This document shows, piece after piece, positions 23,281 through 36,660 of a stretch of 64,000 nucleotides of DNA. The stretch is from Watersipora subatra (Eukaryota; Bryozoa; Gymnolaemata; Cheilostomatida; Watersiporidae): the NCBI RefSeq assembly GCF_963576615.1, contig NC_088714.1:45665772-45729771 (forward strand), read 5' to 3'. Numbering within the stretch: position 1 is the first letter of the stretch; every line of letters starts with the position of its first letter. The translations under genes were made by a program, and so were the position numbers. The notes beneath the pieces were generated by a model, which worked only from the letters and a program-made list of their open reading frames with translations, did no database searches and had not been told where the DNA came from.

Positions 23281-26200
23281 TATAGTTATATAAATATCAC
23301 TATTATAGTTGCCTATACTCACAAAAAAGTAGCTAAGCACACTTTCATCAAGCCAACAAGAATTTAAAAATGAAACAACAATATCAAGACAAAGTGGCTA
23401 TAACCATGAACTCCAATGCCCAACAGAAGCATTGATATATAATAATATGTTATAAATAATATTTTATATATGTGTATAAATATGTAAATATATATGCATA
23501 TAAAATATATTATTATAAATCATATGTAATAAATATATATTATATATAATATCATCGAGCATTGCCTTAGCTTAGTAAAATATTTTTTATTTTGCTGGGT
23601 TTATTAGTCTGCATGAGAGTTTTTTCAAAATTAGGTTTGTAATCTTTGAGTTGTGAATGCTTGCTTATTCCTAGTTTTTCCATTTTGTTTTGAGTTCTAA
23701 GGTGTGTGTAATGAGTTAATATTTGACTGTTATGTTTTGTATAGTTTGTTGATGAGCCCTATAGTGTGTTTTTGTGATTTTGTTAATTAGTTCTGGCATT
23801 CTCTTTGTTACCCTTTACTCTCCCTCCATCTCCTTTTTCCCTTTTTTTCACTTTCTCCTTTTTTTCGCTTTCTCCTTTTTTTCTGTGGCCATCTTTTGAC
23901 TCATTCATCTCTTTTTTTATAACAAACAAAAACCCAAAATATTCTCTGAGTAGGCCACAAAGTCTCTAATGCATGGGCAATGCGAGCCCAGCCTACTTTT
24001 CAACTCAGTTATGGTGGTATCATGATAAAACACAGGTCGTAATTAAACAAATGTAAGTTTCCAATTAGCAGATGAGAGCTCAAAGTTTTTTTTGCTTTCT
24101 GAAAAGGCCAGGTCGCCGAATACAAATGGTCACCAACAGCAAATGGTCGCCACCAGGCCGGCAACTGGTCACCAACAGAAGCTTTCAGTTGAGCTTTTAG
24201 CACATGATTTCTTTTTATAGAAAAAAATGCTTTTGCAACTGTTAAAAAGTGAGACTCATCTTTAACCCTTTTACTGACATATGCGCATTGTCAGATATCA
24301 GTTCTGGAAGAAAACAGGAGGACCTATTTTGCCAAGGAAACTAGAAACTACTATGACCACAACAATACACGCAGAAAGGGAGTTTAATGACCTATTCATC
24401 TTAGATACAACACACAGACCACCCAAAGGATGTCAGTGGCTATGCTAGCTGGACAGGAAAACCACAAATCACTGTCTCTCACCATAATATATACATTTAT
24501 CTACACTATATGCTTATTCAGATTCAACACAGCGCATCAAAATAGTGCATAAACATTTGAAAGAGAGACTGAGAACGGAACAGCCATCCAATCCTATAAA
24601 GAGCCTGTACAGAGTAGAGGAGAGTTTCAATGCGTACATCCACGAGCTACAACGAAAATATTGAGAATGTTACATAAACAAAAATTGCATGAGTTTACAT
24701 TGTAACCTTTGTATTTTATGCTTTTTACCTTATGTTAGTTTTAAATTTTATGTTTTATGTTAATTTTTGTGTTATTATACACTGGCAATGTCAAAGCAGT
24801 CCTCAGAAACTACCAAACTTATGAAAAACAGTCCTTTCAACTATGTCTCCATGGGATTCCATTTAATCATGGAATTTCTCAAGGAGCTGGCTTCTAGCAG
24901 TAAGCAGAGCCTTTGAAAAATAAGCTTTAATAAATTTTACAGCTAGAATATATTTTTGATGAGATGTACATTTGTTATACTACAAACTATTGAACAATTT
25001 TCTTCATTCGTTTTATGCCCAAGAGAGGCTTTGTAATGATAAACATACATTATATCGAAGCCTGAGATAGACCAATCTATTATAATTGATATGACGACGA
25101 TATTTGAGTTTGCAACCAGCATTTGAAATTGACACCCGAGAGAGGCTATATACTGGTAATACAACGTCAGCAAACACTCATACTACAGAGGAACACCAAA
25201 TTGGTGCACAAGTGAGGCAAGACAACTACCGAACTGGCAGATAAGTATAAAACACTCAAGAGGAGACAACTTGTGTCAGAATTGCAAATATGGTATAATT
25301 GTATAACAGATCATACACAAATTCGCAAAATTGATTTGACAGTTTATTGATATAGAAAACATTTCTTTGCCTGGCAGGAAGAGCCACTTTGCCAGTTCTA
25401 ACAATTTATTTGTTGCATGAGAAAATCAGACAGAAGTGCTACCTTACACAACATTATATGGAACCACACATTACACGATTGCATTTATAAGTTACATTTT
25501 ATTAAATTTTAAGCATTGATTTATAGTTTAAATAACTATTTATATATTTATAAAATATTATTGATTTTTTCTAGTGACAAAGCTTTAGCTTTGCCAAAAA
25601 TATATTAAATATATATATAAATATAATATATATATTACATGATATTATATATTACATTATTTTAATAAATATTTTATTTATTTATTGTAATCATTTTTCT
25701 CACGTGACAGCATTTATGCGAAAACTATGGTCGACTGCCGTATGAGCATTTTTGCGACTATTCCAGCAATTGCGTAGTAACTTAATTTTATTATTCGTTG
25801 AAAACATAACCAACAATCTTTAGGACTTTAATGGTATTGAAAATGTTGTTCAAAAAATTTGCCTTACAATCAATCAGCCTAAAATCATGAAGCAATTTTA
25901 GATTTTTGCTTTGGATTTCCCAACTCAAAGACGTACATTTCTTTTGACGTTCAAACTATTTAGTGTTATTCTGTCTTTCGTAAGCACATCCAAGTTAGAA
26001 ACAAAAAATTACTTATGTTGATAACATTATAGTCAATTCACATTCAAACTTTGGTCATAACACAGACAATTAAAGTAGCATCACGGAATATGACGGTTGT
26101 GAAAGTAATAGTTTTGTAAAAGTATGGAACACTACAGAGGATCGTTTTAGCTTCATAGCAATCATAGCTTCACATAGCTTCGCATATCTTCGCTTAGTTT

Positions 26201-27399
26201 TAGCAATGCACATAGTATAGTTGCATTGAATTTTTGCATAACACTGTTTTTAACATGTTGGCAAAATGAAAAGTTTATTAAAAATATGCTATATAATATT
26301 TGAAGTTGAGAAAAATTGTATACATTTTATAAAACAAAATCCGCAATTTTTGGTAAAATCGCTAGCGGTAGGCCGATAGCTAAACTTGTACATGGATTGC
26401 ACTGAAAGGGTTAAATAAGTGTTTAATGGGATAAGCATGCAGAAAAATGAATTAATGTTTACATTTTGGTCTAAATTGCATAAAAATTCTGTTTTATACC
26501 TAGCCGCATGAATCGAAGCAGTGAGACAATTGGTTATGTTTGTGTTAATACGAGCATGACCCACCAACGCTAAGTGCTTGTTATTTTCAATATATACCAA
26601 TATAAATGATCAATAGTAAACATATGAGTATTAGCAGGCTCACAAACAACTAAATTAAAGAAAGCAGGGATAAGTAGTATTTACATTAATAAGAGTTGTG
26701 CCCTTCTGTCTGAATGCTACTGTTGGAGGCTTCAATAAAAGATTGCATCGTACTCTATTCAACTGCATGACATTCAATCTAGACCATCATTGTGATATTT
26801 ATACCAATCAATTGTTATACTACAATTAACATTAATTGTGCATGTAGTTATTACACCGGATGATCTACCATGGTGTACCAGATTGCCAAGGTACTAGTAT
26901 TAGTAATTGTACAGAATGATACAAATGTTTCTTTTTTAATGAAGTGAGATTTACTGAGGAAAATAGGTGCTAGACGTTTATTAATTTTAGTCAAAATTTT
27001 GTTCTTTTTACAAGCATCTACTTTCAAAAGTATTGATTAAACACAAAAAAGAAAAAAGGTGGCAAAAATGTATTTATGTTCAAAAGTATAGATTGAAAAA
27101 ATAATAAGGGAAAAGGTTATGAAGGCTCATTACATAATAATATGGCTGATTGGGTGGCAAACATTTTCAGGCAGTTGGTAACTCGAGGCAGTGTGGGCAC
27201 TATGACATTAAATCTTGTAGATAGTTTTAAAGACGAATTTACCAGGTATTTTACGATAAGTTTGTAAATGTTGAGCTTCCTAAAGCCTTTCTTTGACAAG
27301 AACTTTTAGCTTTAGGTTTTAGAACAAGAATTTTAGTCGTGAATACATAGACTTTATGATGACCACTAACAGTGCACAACGACTGAACAAAAACAGCTG
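23281..27399. other. Long stretch without a recognisable gene
   Basis: Contains AT-rich tracts at 23,420-23,560 and 25,540-25,685, a pyrimidine-rich tract at 23,808-23,886 (CTCCTTTTTTTC-type repeats), and imperfect GGTCGCCA/GGTCACCAAC units at 24,109-24,172. One short exon-like frame at 24,488-24,664 (+) translates as ...HKHLKERLRTEQPSNPIK... to TGA. It has protein-like composition and could be a transposase remnant, but it lacks a recognised domain or clear splice sites. Nothing else is supportable. Confidence 0.5.
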
Positions 27400-30050
27400 A
27401 AATTATTCGACGTCTTTTATTTCACAAGCAATGCCTATGCGCTTTGTAGAACAAGTTCTGCCAAACTAGTTTTCACAGGCCTTTGGAAAAAGACAACATC
27501 TCTAATGTCTCAGACCTTACCAAGTAGACCAGAAAACATACACTAGTTTAAGGCTTTTTCCTCAAAAAATGTTTCTAAATTTTTTCATTGATTTCATTGA
27601 GCCAAGACTTTTCCAACGTAGTTTTATTTATAAGATGAGCAGGCTCAATGTAGACATAACTAGAAACCTTGATAGGGTTCACTTCATGCGTTTCGTCTGT
27701 AGCTAGTAATAATAGCAATTTCAAGGAAAATTTAGTTGAATACTCTAGATTAGTTTTGGAAAATTCACTGAAAGGCATCTCAAGTTACAAACATCCAAAT
27801 CAAATAGCTTTGCAAACTTTATATCTTCATGTGCTATAATAAGTTAAGAAAGTACATGATCAATACTAATATTTCTGCTTGAGCTATCTTCGCTGCAGTA
27901 TGGACAAACTGAATCTTAGCATACATTTCAGCACAATTCATTTCCATCATATATATTCAGTTATTGGGTAATTACTTCCCAGCCTAAATTGCTTTATTTT
28001 TCAATCATTTTGAGTGATAGGTAACCTAAAACTTGTCGAGATGTTTTAGATTATTAACTTCTAATTTCAGTAATATTTGTGACAGGACGAATCATTTTCA
28101 ATACAAATGTAGCATTTTATATAGTGCACAACGGGCTCCCAATGTTAAAAAATTGGCCATTTGGCTTAGAATTTTGTCAAGCCAAGTCATTCTCAACATT
28201 CCTGAACCTGTTTTTAGCATGCAGTTGCGATGATCTTTCTAAACATAAACAAAACATACTGTTTAAAATCCAATTCATCATTTTTGAAGGCGAATTTTCT
28301 GTTTTTTTGTGTTGACTATATTGACCAACACCACCCGCAAAAAAAAACTGTATTTCAGGTTAAATTTCTTCTATTTCAATTTCAAAAACAGTTTTGAAAA
28401 GCTGATACATTTTTTTTTATTACATATAGCTAAATAGATTTTTTTACTCAATCTCATTTGTATTAAAAGGATATGACCTGTCACATTTACATGAATGATT
28501 GATCAAAAGAAGGGTGTCAATGGGAATACTTACATAACTTCACATTGGCGCAAAAATATAAAACTACTTACCATATTATCACTAGTCACTGGTAGTACAG
28601 TTATTGTGGCTCCTTGCTTTTAGACATAAATCAAGCTATACTTGCACAGATTAACACAATTTGTCAATGTCTGCTCATTACTATCTACCAAGGTCTTTTG
28701 CTGTTGACTAAAGATCGTGGAACGTATTACCAACTCAGAAGTCAGGCTAAATGCTTGGAATGCTATTTACACCAGATTAAAAATTGGTCATCTTGTGTAT
28801 ACCTGTTTTGGTATGATCTAGATGGCTACAGATACAATAGTTGATCAAGTGAGTTGACAGGCTTGTGTCTAAACTCGGTCTGCTATTCAACATAAGATTC
28901 ACTTGAGTCTATAAGACGCGCATGAGGTTAGTGTTTTCTCAGCTTTCATGCTTTTCTCTGCTGTATCAGTAAATTATCTTGCTGCTTGCTCAACTAGACT
29001 TGGAACATTTTTGACTTTTACCTTCATCCCTATAGGAATTTTGTATTCTTGTCTGTTTTTTTTTAGATTAAACAAAGTACTCTGTCATAATTGTAGGATT
29101 TACAAAGAAAATGCTATTAACCAAATACCCATAAGTAGGTGTTTACTGACTGAGTTCAGTGGGGTATACTTGCACATGTATCTGCAACACCAAAAAACCT
29201 CATAACTATTTTTGTTCCAAGTTCTATAAGCACTTGAAATAAAAATCGTTATGGGTACTTCTGTTATTGGACTGTTTCCCTGATTGCAGTAAATAATTCT
29301 TGCAAAAATTAGAAGGTATTTCAAAGTGTTGAAAATTTGGCTTGATTTGATGAATAACCAGCTAAGACATTCAAAGAGAATACGTCTCTAACATTTTTTC
29401 AGTCATACACAAATAGTTGACCTTGCCACGTTCTATGTACAAATATGACTAATTTATAAATATCAAGTTAAGAGTGTCAGTCTGAGTATTGGGATTCAAT
29501 TCATCAATATATAATATTAGCAGTAAGGTTGGTATAGCCTGAGATTTTTTTTATTCTCATTCAGATAGTCGCAGCATGATGTGTAGCTTTTCAACTCGCA
29601 TCGCTAGTTGGTTTCAGAATAACAATTCATAAATGCACTCAACAAAAGCAATTGCCCTTTAGGCATACACAGGTACATTTGTGAGTTTCTTATCAGATAT
29701 ATCATGGCACATTTACAGAGAAAAAGACAGCTCAAAGATTGTCAACTCAGCCAGACAATGCTTGGAGTAAACCTGATTTTCTATGGCTAATAAGCCGCAG
29801 GTAATGCATGGAGCTGTGGCAGTCTACTCTTAAAACATTTCCTATTATTTTCCCCAAAGCACATTCAAGATCAAAAGTGGTCTTTTGCAGAGAAGGGTTT
29901 TAGTTTTATTAATAGTTTCATTTTTTATACCCAACCCAGTCTAGCATTTGTTGAGCCATAAATAAATGGACTCATTAGTTCACTAGCAGAAGTTATCAGG
30001 TTGCACTAACCTGCCTTGTGAACCTTCTTTGGCTATTGCCATTTGAACAG
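27400..30050. repeat. Inverted-duplication arm, inner part (right)
   Basis: Partner of 11,815-16,300 in reverse. It lacks the Helitron and therefore preserves the ancestral site at 29,519. Several open frames (28,033-28,315, 28,614-28,844, 28,948-29,205) have no counterpart frame in the left arm and are treated as chance. Confidence 0.75.
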
Positions 30051-33000
30051 CCAACATAAAGTCGGCCATGAGTGAAACAATAATTACTTACAGGAATGCG
30101 TGCAACTGTAAGGGTATGTTCTCAAAATTTGATGACAAAAACTGTGAAAGAAAGTCTGACAGAGCATTGCAGGAAGGTAGCATTGAAAGGAAAAGAGAGT
30201 GGTGAAAATGAAGTGGTGAAGGTTCATTCCGAGAATGGGAAGGTCTTCGTCTTTACTAATTCATGGCAAAATTGTAGCTTCAAACAGTTGCGGGAGCAAT
30301 ACTTCAATGACTAGTTGTGTGCTGTTGTACTATTTAAGAGAAACAAATTTTTGATCAGTATAATGGCAGCCCAGTTTTGGGCATAGAGCATATGGTCAGT
30401 TCCAAAGGCTCCATTGGGCATGAGTGAAAGTTTGAACTGATGAACTTGTCAAATACACATATGATATCAACCTTGACAGTTTGATTAGCAATAACTATTG
30501 CAATAATATAACAAATCCCAATAGAACATCTTTTGACAGATAAATGACAAAGGTGTGACCCAGGTTATCCTATATATAGGTATTATTTATTGGTTTTCTA
30601 GTAGCAAGTGTCAGTTTCTGCTCTTAAAAAATGTTTTGAGTTGCACGAGCGCTTGCATGGCTAGTTAACACTCTATGAAATTTGCTTGGAACATGAGGTT
30701 ATATTTAATTTGATTATTTATTATTATTTATATTTAGCGATAACTGTGTTAGTGATACAGTGAATCCTAATAGAACCTGTTTTGACAGATAAATGAAAGA
30801 GGTGCAAACCAGGTCATCCTTTATGTAGGTATTATTTATTGGTCTTTTAGCAGCAAGCGTCAGATTCTGCCTTTTAAAAATGGCACTAGCCCTTGCATGG
30901 CATGTTAATACTATGTGAAACTTTCCATGAACATGAGAGTATAATTGTAATAAACAACATGTCAACAGAATGTAATATAGAATTTCTTTTGCAATTAGTT
31001 ACATGTATACTTATAAGCTTTACACTTTCCTCTAATTGTACTTGCTTCACAGCTACAAGCTATTTGTTGTACAGACAGATGACATAACCCCGCATTAGCC
31101 AATCTGGTCAACAGGTAAAATTCTATTTAAATCTCAGACTAAATCACCATTTTCTGAATTCCAAACACCTTTCAAATGCTTTGGAATAGTCATGTTTATA
31201 AAATTCTTATGCTAATTTTGCTAACATAGTTTTTAGAGTAGATTATACACATCTTTAAAATGGCAGAAGTCACGTCTGCTCTTAGTAAATGGAACAGCTA
31301 GTATTTCCTTTTACTACTTGAGACGCCTAACAGTTTTGCTCAGCTGCTTAATGGTTTGGATGCTAATATTGATTAGCGCAGGAGAAAAAGAAGATTTTAG
31401 ATTAGCAGACACTGTGAAAGAAATTGAACAGCTTGAACTGTCAAAATGGATCTATATAAAAGCACTATAACCTGCCGAGCAAGCAGTGCAAATATTTTTC
31501 TGCTTGTATAATAATTATGGTTTGTTTATGTCCCTTGTTTTTGAACATCTGTAATTAGCATTAGATAAAAAAATTATTATAAAGTTTATAAGTTTATAGA
31601 TTTATAGCATATATATATGCTATAAATCTACAAACTTATAAACTTTATAATAATTTTTTTTTATAGTTTGATAGCATGACTGCGGTAATTTGAACTTGAC
31701 TTACAAATGTTCTATTGCACATAAAAAGCCAGTTGTGGCTGCAAACTGTAACAAACATATCAATGAGTGCAATTTTTTTATGCAACTTAAAATTTTTATG
31801 CAATGTAAATATAGTTATAAAAGCAAAATATGCCTTCAAATTTAAAATGAAATAAAAAACTTCAAACTTGCAACGAATTGCAATGCAGGCTATAAGATTA
31901 TCAAAGATTAATTGGAAGCGCTGAATATCAACCGGTAAAGACATGTATCAGCTTTCTCATGCATTTTTATTTAAAGTTCTACGACAAGTTGGGGGTAAGT
32001 TAACAGATTTCCGGCATTCAAAAGGGTTAATATCGCATCTCCCAAAGAAGTGTGCAAAATATGGGCAACAATCAGTTCACCCATGAAAAAGTTAAAATTA
32101 TCTTTTCAACATTCTGACGAGGTGTTTAATAAAATACAACGCCACTCTTTAGTTGAACGTAGTTTTTAATAAAGCACCACTCAAAAGGAAGGTGTAAAAA
32201 TAGGAATCTCGGTGCTCGAATTAAGTTTTCCTACATATACATGTTCCTGCATTACCAGTTCTTATGTTCACAGACGTTCTATGTATTGCATACAATCTGA
32301 TTATAGAATCTCCAATAAATACAGCGTACCATAATCTTTGGTCAACAGCACAAAGCCTTGGCAGATAGTGATGAGCAAGCATCTACAGTTTGCAGTAATT
32401 TGTACAAGTACCTTAACCTTAGATGTAAAATTCAAAAGGTCACAAAAACTATGCTAGCTACAGGTAGAAATATTGTAAATATGGTAAAATTGTAAATTGA
32501 AAGAGAAACATTTGAGGCAAAGGATTCCATTACTAAATCAGTGCATACAACCAATGCAAATGGATCATAGTGACACGTGTCAGCTGACCGACTTTTAGTT
32601 CATCAATGCAGCAATGATATCTCAAGCCGAACTGCCTGTTATGATTGTGTGATTTTTAGTCAATTATAGTCCATGATGGTATATTGTTTGTAAAGTAATT
32701 TGATTCAAACGACTGTAAACTGAAATGCCGTTAAAGAAATATGTTGAAAATGACTCCAGCCTATTCATCAGAATCACGCTTGAAATTGCTATTATATTAC
32801 GTACAAATGAGATGAATAAGCCAAATACCCTTGCGGCATTTAATATGTCTAGACTGAGCCATCTGATTTGATAAATATAATTGACTTTAACACGTCATGG
32901 TTCAATTAAATCTATCAAATTTATGAAGGAAAATGTTTCATGTAAAGAAAGACCTTAAATTTATGTAATTTTTTTGGTTGAACCGGTAGTGTTTGAGAAA

Positions 33001-34330
33001 CTGTTAAGTCAAGTTTTTTTGACTTAAACAACTGTTTCTTTACACAAAGACCAAATTATTTCAAACATTGTAAAAAAAGCTTTCTCATTAAACTTTTTAA
33101 AAAAGTGAAAATCTCAAGCTGCCTTATTGCACTTTTGAAAACTAGATTTATTGAACCTCTTAAAAGTTTCATTGCACTAAAAATGATAAAACTTTAGATG
33201 CTACAAGTAGTTCAGCTGCCTGATGACTATTACAATGCAAGTGAAAAGATGCAGCATTTATTCTCATTGCAGATCTGTATAATGATTGTTTCTTTTTTTA
33301 AATTTGAACTTTTATAAAAGACTACATGCAACTTTATAGCCCTAAGTCATTAAATTGTGTGCAACATGACTAGTACACATTATTTATGTAGTAACAGCAT
33401 ATGCTCGCCTCATATGTGTTTAGGATGTCACGTCTGTTTAGAAGTGCAGCGTTCTGACTAACGCGTCTCAGAGTTTTGATACCATTATTTGATCATAGAT
33501 TAGTATAATTTTCTTATTGCAGTATTGAACAAAAGACATTTTGATTTAAACAATTAAATAACATCAGAAAAATATATTATGAATTAATAAGCGCTAAAGA
33601 AGTCACACAAAAAACAACATACCAAACATGTTTTTAACATAAGAATGATTTTATGGATGTTTTGACTAGTCTTCTCTTTGCCATAAACCTAATATTTAAG
33701 TTACAGTTTGCTTGTATTTTATTACCCTTAATGCCTGCTTATGTTGTTGGTTATAATGAAAAACATGATAATCTTTAACAATAAATTACCTGAATGTTAA
33801 GCATGTTCACCTAAGATATGTTATAAAGTTACTTGTCATTCCCTAGCAGGTCTCTCAGTTTCCGGTTGAGCGGTTCAAAGAATGCATCCATCATAATTGT
33901 TGTGTCTGAGTAAATAGGCTTATAAATAATTGGACAAAAGAGAAACAAGTGGTGCAGGTGGTTCAAAGTAATCAAGGCCAACAAAGTTGTAGACATCTTG
34001 CAAGACTGTGCCTGAGCTTGCTGAGTATTTCTCTATTTTGACAAAGTACATCCGCAAGAACAGAACGGTATGTAGCATCATTGCTCAGGAAGCGGCTGTG
34101 AGATAGTTCAAAATATCAGACAGCTTTAAGCATTAATTTTATATGTCAATCAAATAGATTGTGTTGTATTTTTGGAAAACAGGCTATAAAACATTCATAT
34201 CCGACTGCAATCTCCAAGAAGTAAGTTTTGCAAGCTGTCTTAACTCGTTAGTAAACTTTCCTATTATTAGTATCAAAATGAACTAATGAGCCATAATCTC
34301 TTTGCAGTCATCAGAAGTTGCAATGGTAAT
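30050..34330. repeat. Inverted-duplication arm, outer part (right)
   Basis: Reverse complement partner of 2,030-4,860 with extra blocks. A unit around GGTATTATTTATTGG...AGCAGCAAG-GTCAG occurs twice here (30,575 and 30,825) and again at 17,990 (+), and reversed at 4,300, 18,905, 39,295 and 40,325. The right outer end carries the decayed sulfotransferase terminal exon. Confidence 0.75.
31567..31660. repeat. Near-perfect 94-bp AT palindrome
   Basis: Two 47-bp arms with no spacer, centred at 31,613/31,614 on GCATATATATATGC, with one mismatch pair. It is absent from the paralogous position near 20,670, so it arose or was inserted after that duplication. Such palindromes can extrude cruciforms. 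Confidence 0.93.
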
Positions 34331-35304
34331 AAAAAATTTCTATAAATTTCTTTTCTTTAGAAATGATTTTTTTTAAAGCTTTACCAAAAACTCTCTTATA
34401 ATATTTGATGCAAAACAAATAGAAGAAGAAACATTAGCTTAGCCCCTTAGTTTACACAGTTCAAAGAGTCTGTCATAACTCAACTCAGGTAAGGTTACCC
34501 TACTAATGTAGAAATGACATTTTTGAACACTTAATTTTAGTAATTTTCATAATTCAAATGTTTTAAATTTCTCAAAATGAGATCTATGATTTCAGCGGAT
34601 AGCATTTGTAGTTGCTGGTAATAATAGATAAGCACTACCAGCTGATTGAGGTAAATATTATGAGATATTGAAACCTTTTCACCAAAATTATTTAGAATTA
34701 TAATAAATGTGTGACATATTTTAGGTGCTCATTTATCATTCTTTATAATAAAACACAATTTTAAACTTTTTATTCTTTGTTTTAACTACATGAAAAAAAT
34801 CTGGGGTCAATTATTGATAATGTTCAATAAAGTTTTTTAAAGCTTTATTGAGTTATAAGTATACGAGTTTAAACTAACACTGTAAAAACCGTCATGTTCA
34901 AACTTGTGGCAAACAAGTCACCAAATTCTATACACCCCATTTTAATAACAGTTGCTGATAGATAGCCTCCAACATTCAAGTCCAATAACTGTCAGATTAT
35001 AAGTCAAATTATGTTTGCTTTTAGCTTGAGCACGTAGAATATAATGTATAAAAGCAGTAAAATGCTTTAGTCTGCCAACCTGGGAGATGCTAGTTTGTGT
35101 AAGAACTTGGGCTAGGTGAGTCGAGTAGCTGCCATTGTAAAGCATTTGTGCCTCAGCAAGAACTGGTGTGGTAAATAGAGTATTGTGGCTATAAACACAT
35201 CCAGTAGGTCCATATTCAAGCATGCAACTGTTTGCTTGATCTGTCCCAGCACTAATAGCATCATGTAGAACCTGGTTGCCCACAGTATCCAAGTATGTTT
35301 CTGC
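33811..35304 (-). pseudogene. CHST15-like sulfotransferase, last two exons, decayed
   Basis: Exon 35,304-35,080 is open for 75 codons, phase 0 at both ends, with acceptor TTTTAACAG before it and donor GTTGGC after. It encodes ...VLHDAISAGTDQANSCMLEY..., then CVYSHN and MLYNGSYSTHLAQVLTQ, matching the region between the 3'-phosphate-binding loop and the EDY segment in CHST15-type enzymes. After a ~1-kb intron, the terminal-exon homologue (34,051-33,811) reads YFVKIEKYSAS and NFVGLDYFEPPAP. Its acceptor AG is changed to GG, a 7-base length difference shifts the frame in the proline-rich loop, and the conserved TGG near the C-terminus is TAA (33,831-33,829). Upstream exons with the 5' loop were not found. 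The terminal exon is certainly broken; the 35-kb exon itself is intact. Confidence 0.65.
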
Positions 35305-35624
35305 CTGTTAAAATAATGAGTTGACTTAGCATTGCAACAATAACAGTGGCTTGAAGAAGTTGTCAATGTGTCTAGATTAGTAGAACCTCAACTGGTTCCC
35401 TAGTTTTACATGGCAAGTTTTACTAGGTGAAACATTTTAATTTTTATTTATATTTGGGTGCATTATTTAACTGAAATACAAAAGTTATAAAATAGATGTC
35501 AAAACTCAATTATGAAGGAGAAGACATCAACTCGCGTATGATACTGTTATTGCATAACTAAGTTGCAGAAAAAGTGAGCTGTTTTAAGATAGGATCGCTA
35601 GACAAAAAATTTATCTTACATTAG
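35305..35624. other. Non-coding, upstream intron side of the decayed sulfotransferase
   Basis: Pyrimidine-poor AT-rich sequence preceding (on the minus strand) the acceptor at 35,305. No further exon recognised. Confidence 0.4.
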
Positions 35625-35970
35625 GTAGTATATATATTTACAAATATATATAAATAAATACATTGTATATAATAATATATAAATATATATTGCATATTAA
35701 ACATATACTTATTATAGATAATAGATAATAGATAATATATATATATATATATGTATATACATTTATTATATTTACATATATGTGTATATTTATATGTATA
35801 CATGCATACAAGTATATGGAGACATTTATATATATGTATATTTTATGTATATGCAGATATACATAAAATATATAAGATATGTATAAGATATTTATCCTAC
35901 ATATACAATATATATAAATATATATATAAGATGTATATGTATACACACATGTATGTACATATATATGTAG
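35625..35970. repeat. AT-rich low-complexity tract
   Basis: TATATA/ATACAT runs with no coding content. Overlapping frames translate as I/Y/M repeats. Confidence 0.9.
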
Positions 35971-35995
35971 CTAGTAGCACTCTTGGTATGACTGA

Positions 35996-36660
35996 AGCGG
36001 TACACCAAAGAGCAGGATAACAAGAGAATGAACAAACTTTCACTAATAATCCATCTAGAGTGTATTTCCAGTTCAAAGGTGATTTTTTGAAGGCCAATGC
36101 CAAATCCTCACAAACCCAGCACCTCAAGATTCTGGAAAGACATCGGGGAACAAAAGGCTCCTCATAAAACCACTGCAAATCAGCTGAGGAGGCTAAAAGA
36201 GAGCCACCAACACACTGTGGCTCAGCAAGGACTCACCATTGAATTGGACATTGAGTTCAGCGTATGAAAAATTGGGCAGCACCTAGACCTAACATGATTC
36301 AAGCCTTCTGGTTGCAGAAACTGACATCACTACACACTAAAATGGTAAAGCAGATAAAATGCCTAATAGAAGAAGGTGGCCATCCAGAATGGCTGACCAG
36401 AAGACAAATGATACTTCTGAGGAAAGACCTCAAGCAAGGGCTGATTCCCAAGAGCTATCGTCCAATAACATTCTTGCCCACTAACTGGAAACTGCTCTCA
36501 GGAATAGTTGCAGACAAACTGCAAGAGCACACAAGTCACCATATGACCAGTGCTCAGAAAGGAGTTGTACGCCACACCCGAGGTGCCAAACATCAGCTGC
36601 TGGTGGATCGGACGGTCTATCAAGATAGCAAGGGAAGGCACACCAATCTTGCCAGTTTTG
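35996..36660 (+). pseudogene. LINE (non-LTR) reverse transcriptase fragment
   Basis: In shifting frames the sequence reads FTNNPSRVYFQFKGDFLK, then RFWKDIGEQKAPHKTTANQL (from ~36,126), then from 36,264 MKNWAAPRPNMIQAFWLQKL, SYRPITFLPTNWKLLSGIVA and HTRGAKHQLLVDRTVYQ. This is the linker plus the RT 0-2 fingers region common to LINEs, with the YRPI motif. At least two frameshifts are present. The palm with the catalytic FADD/YADD is missing: similarity ends at TNLASF (~36,658), where the inverted-repeat family resumes. Clade is not decided; R4/Dong/Rex6-like proteins are the nearest I recall. Confidence 0.85.
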
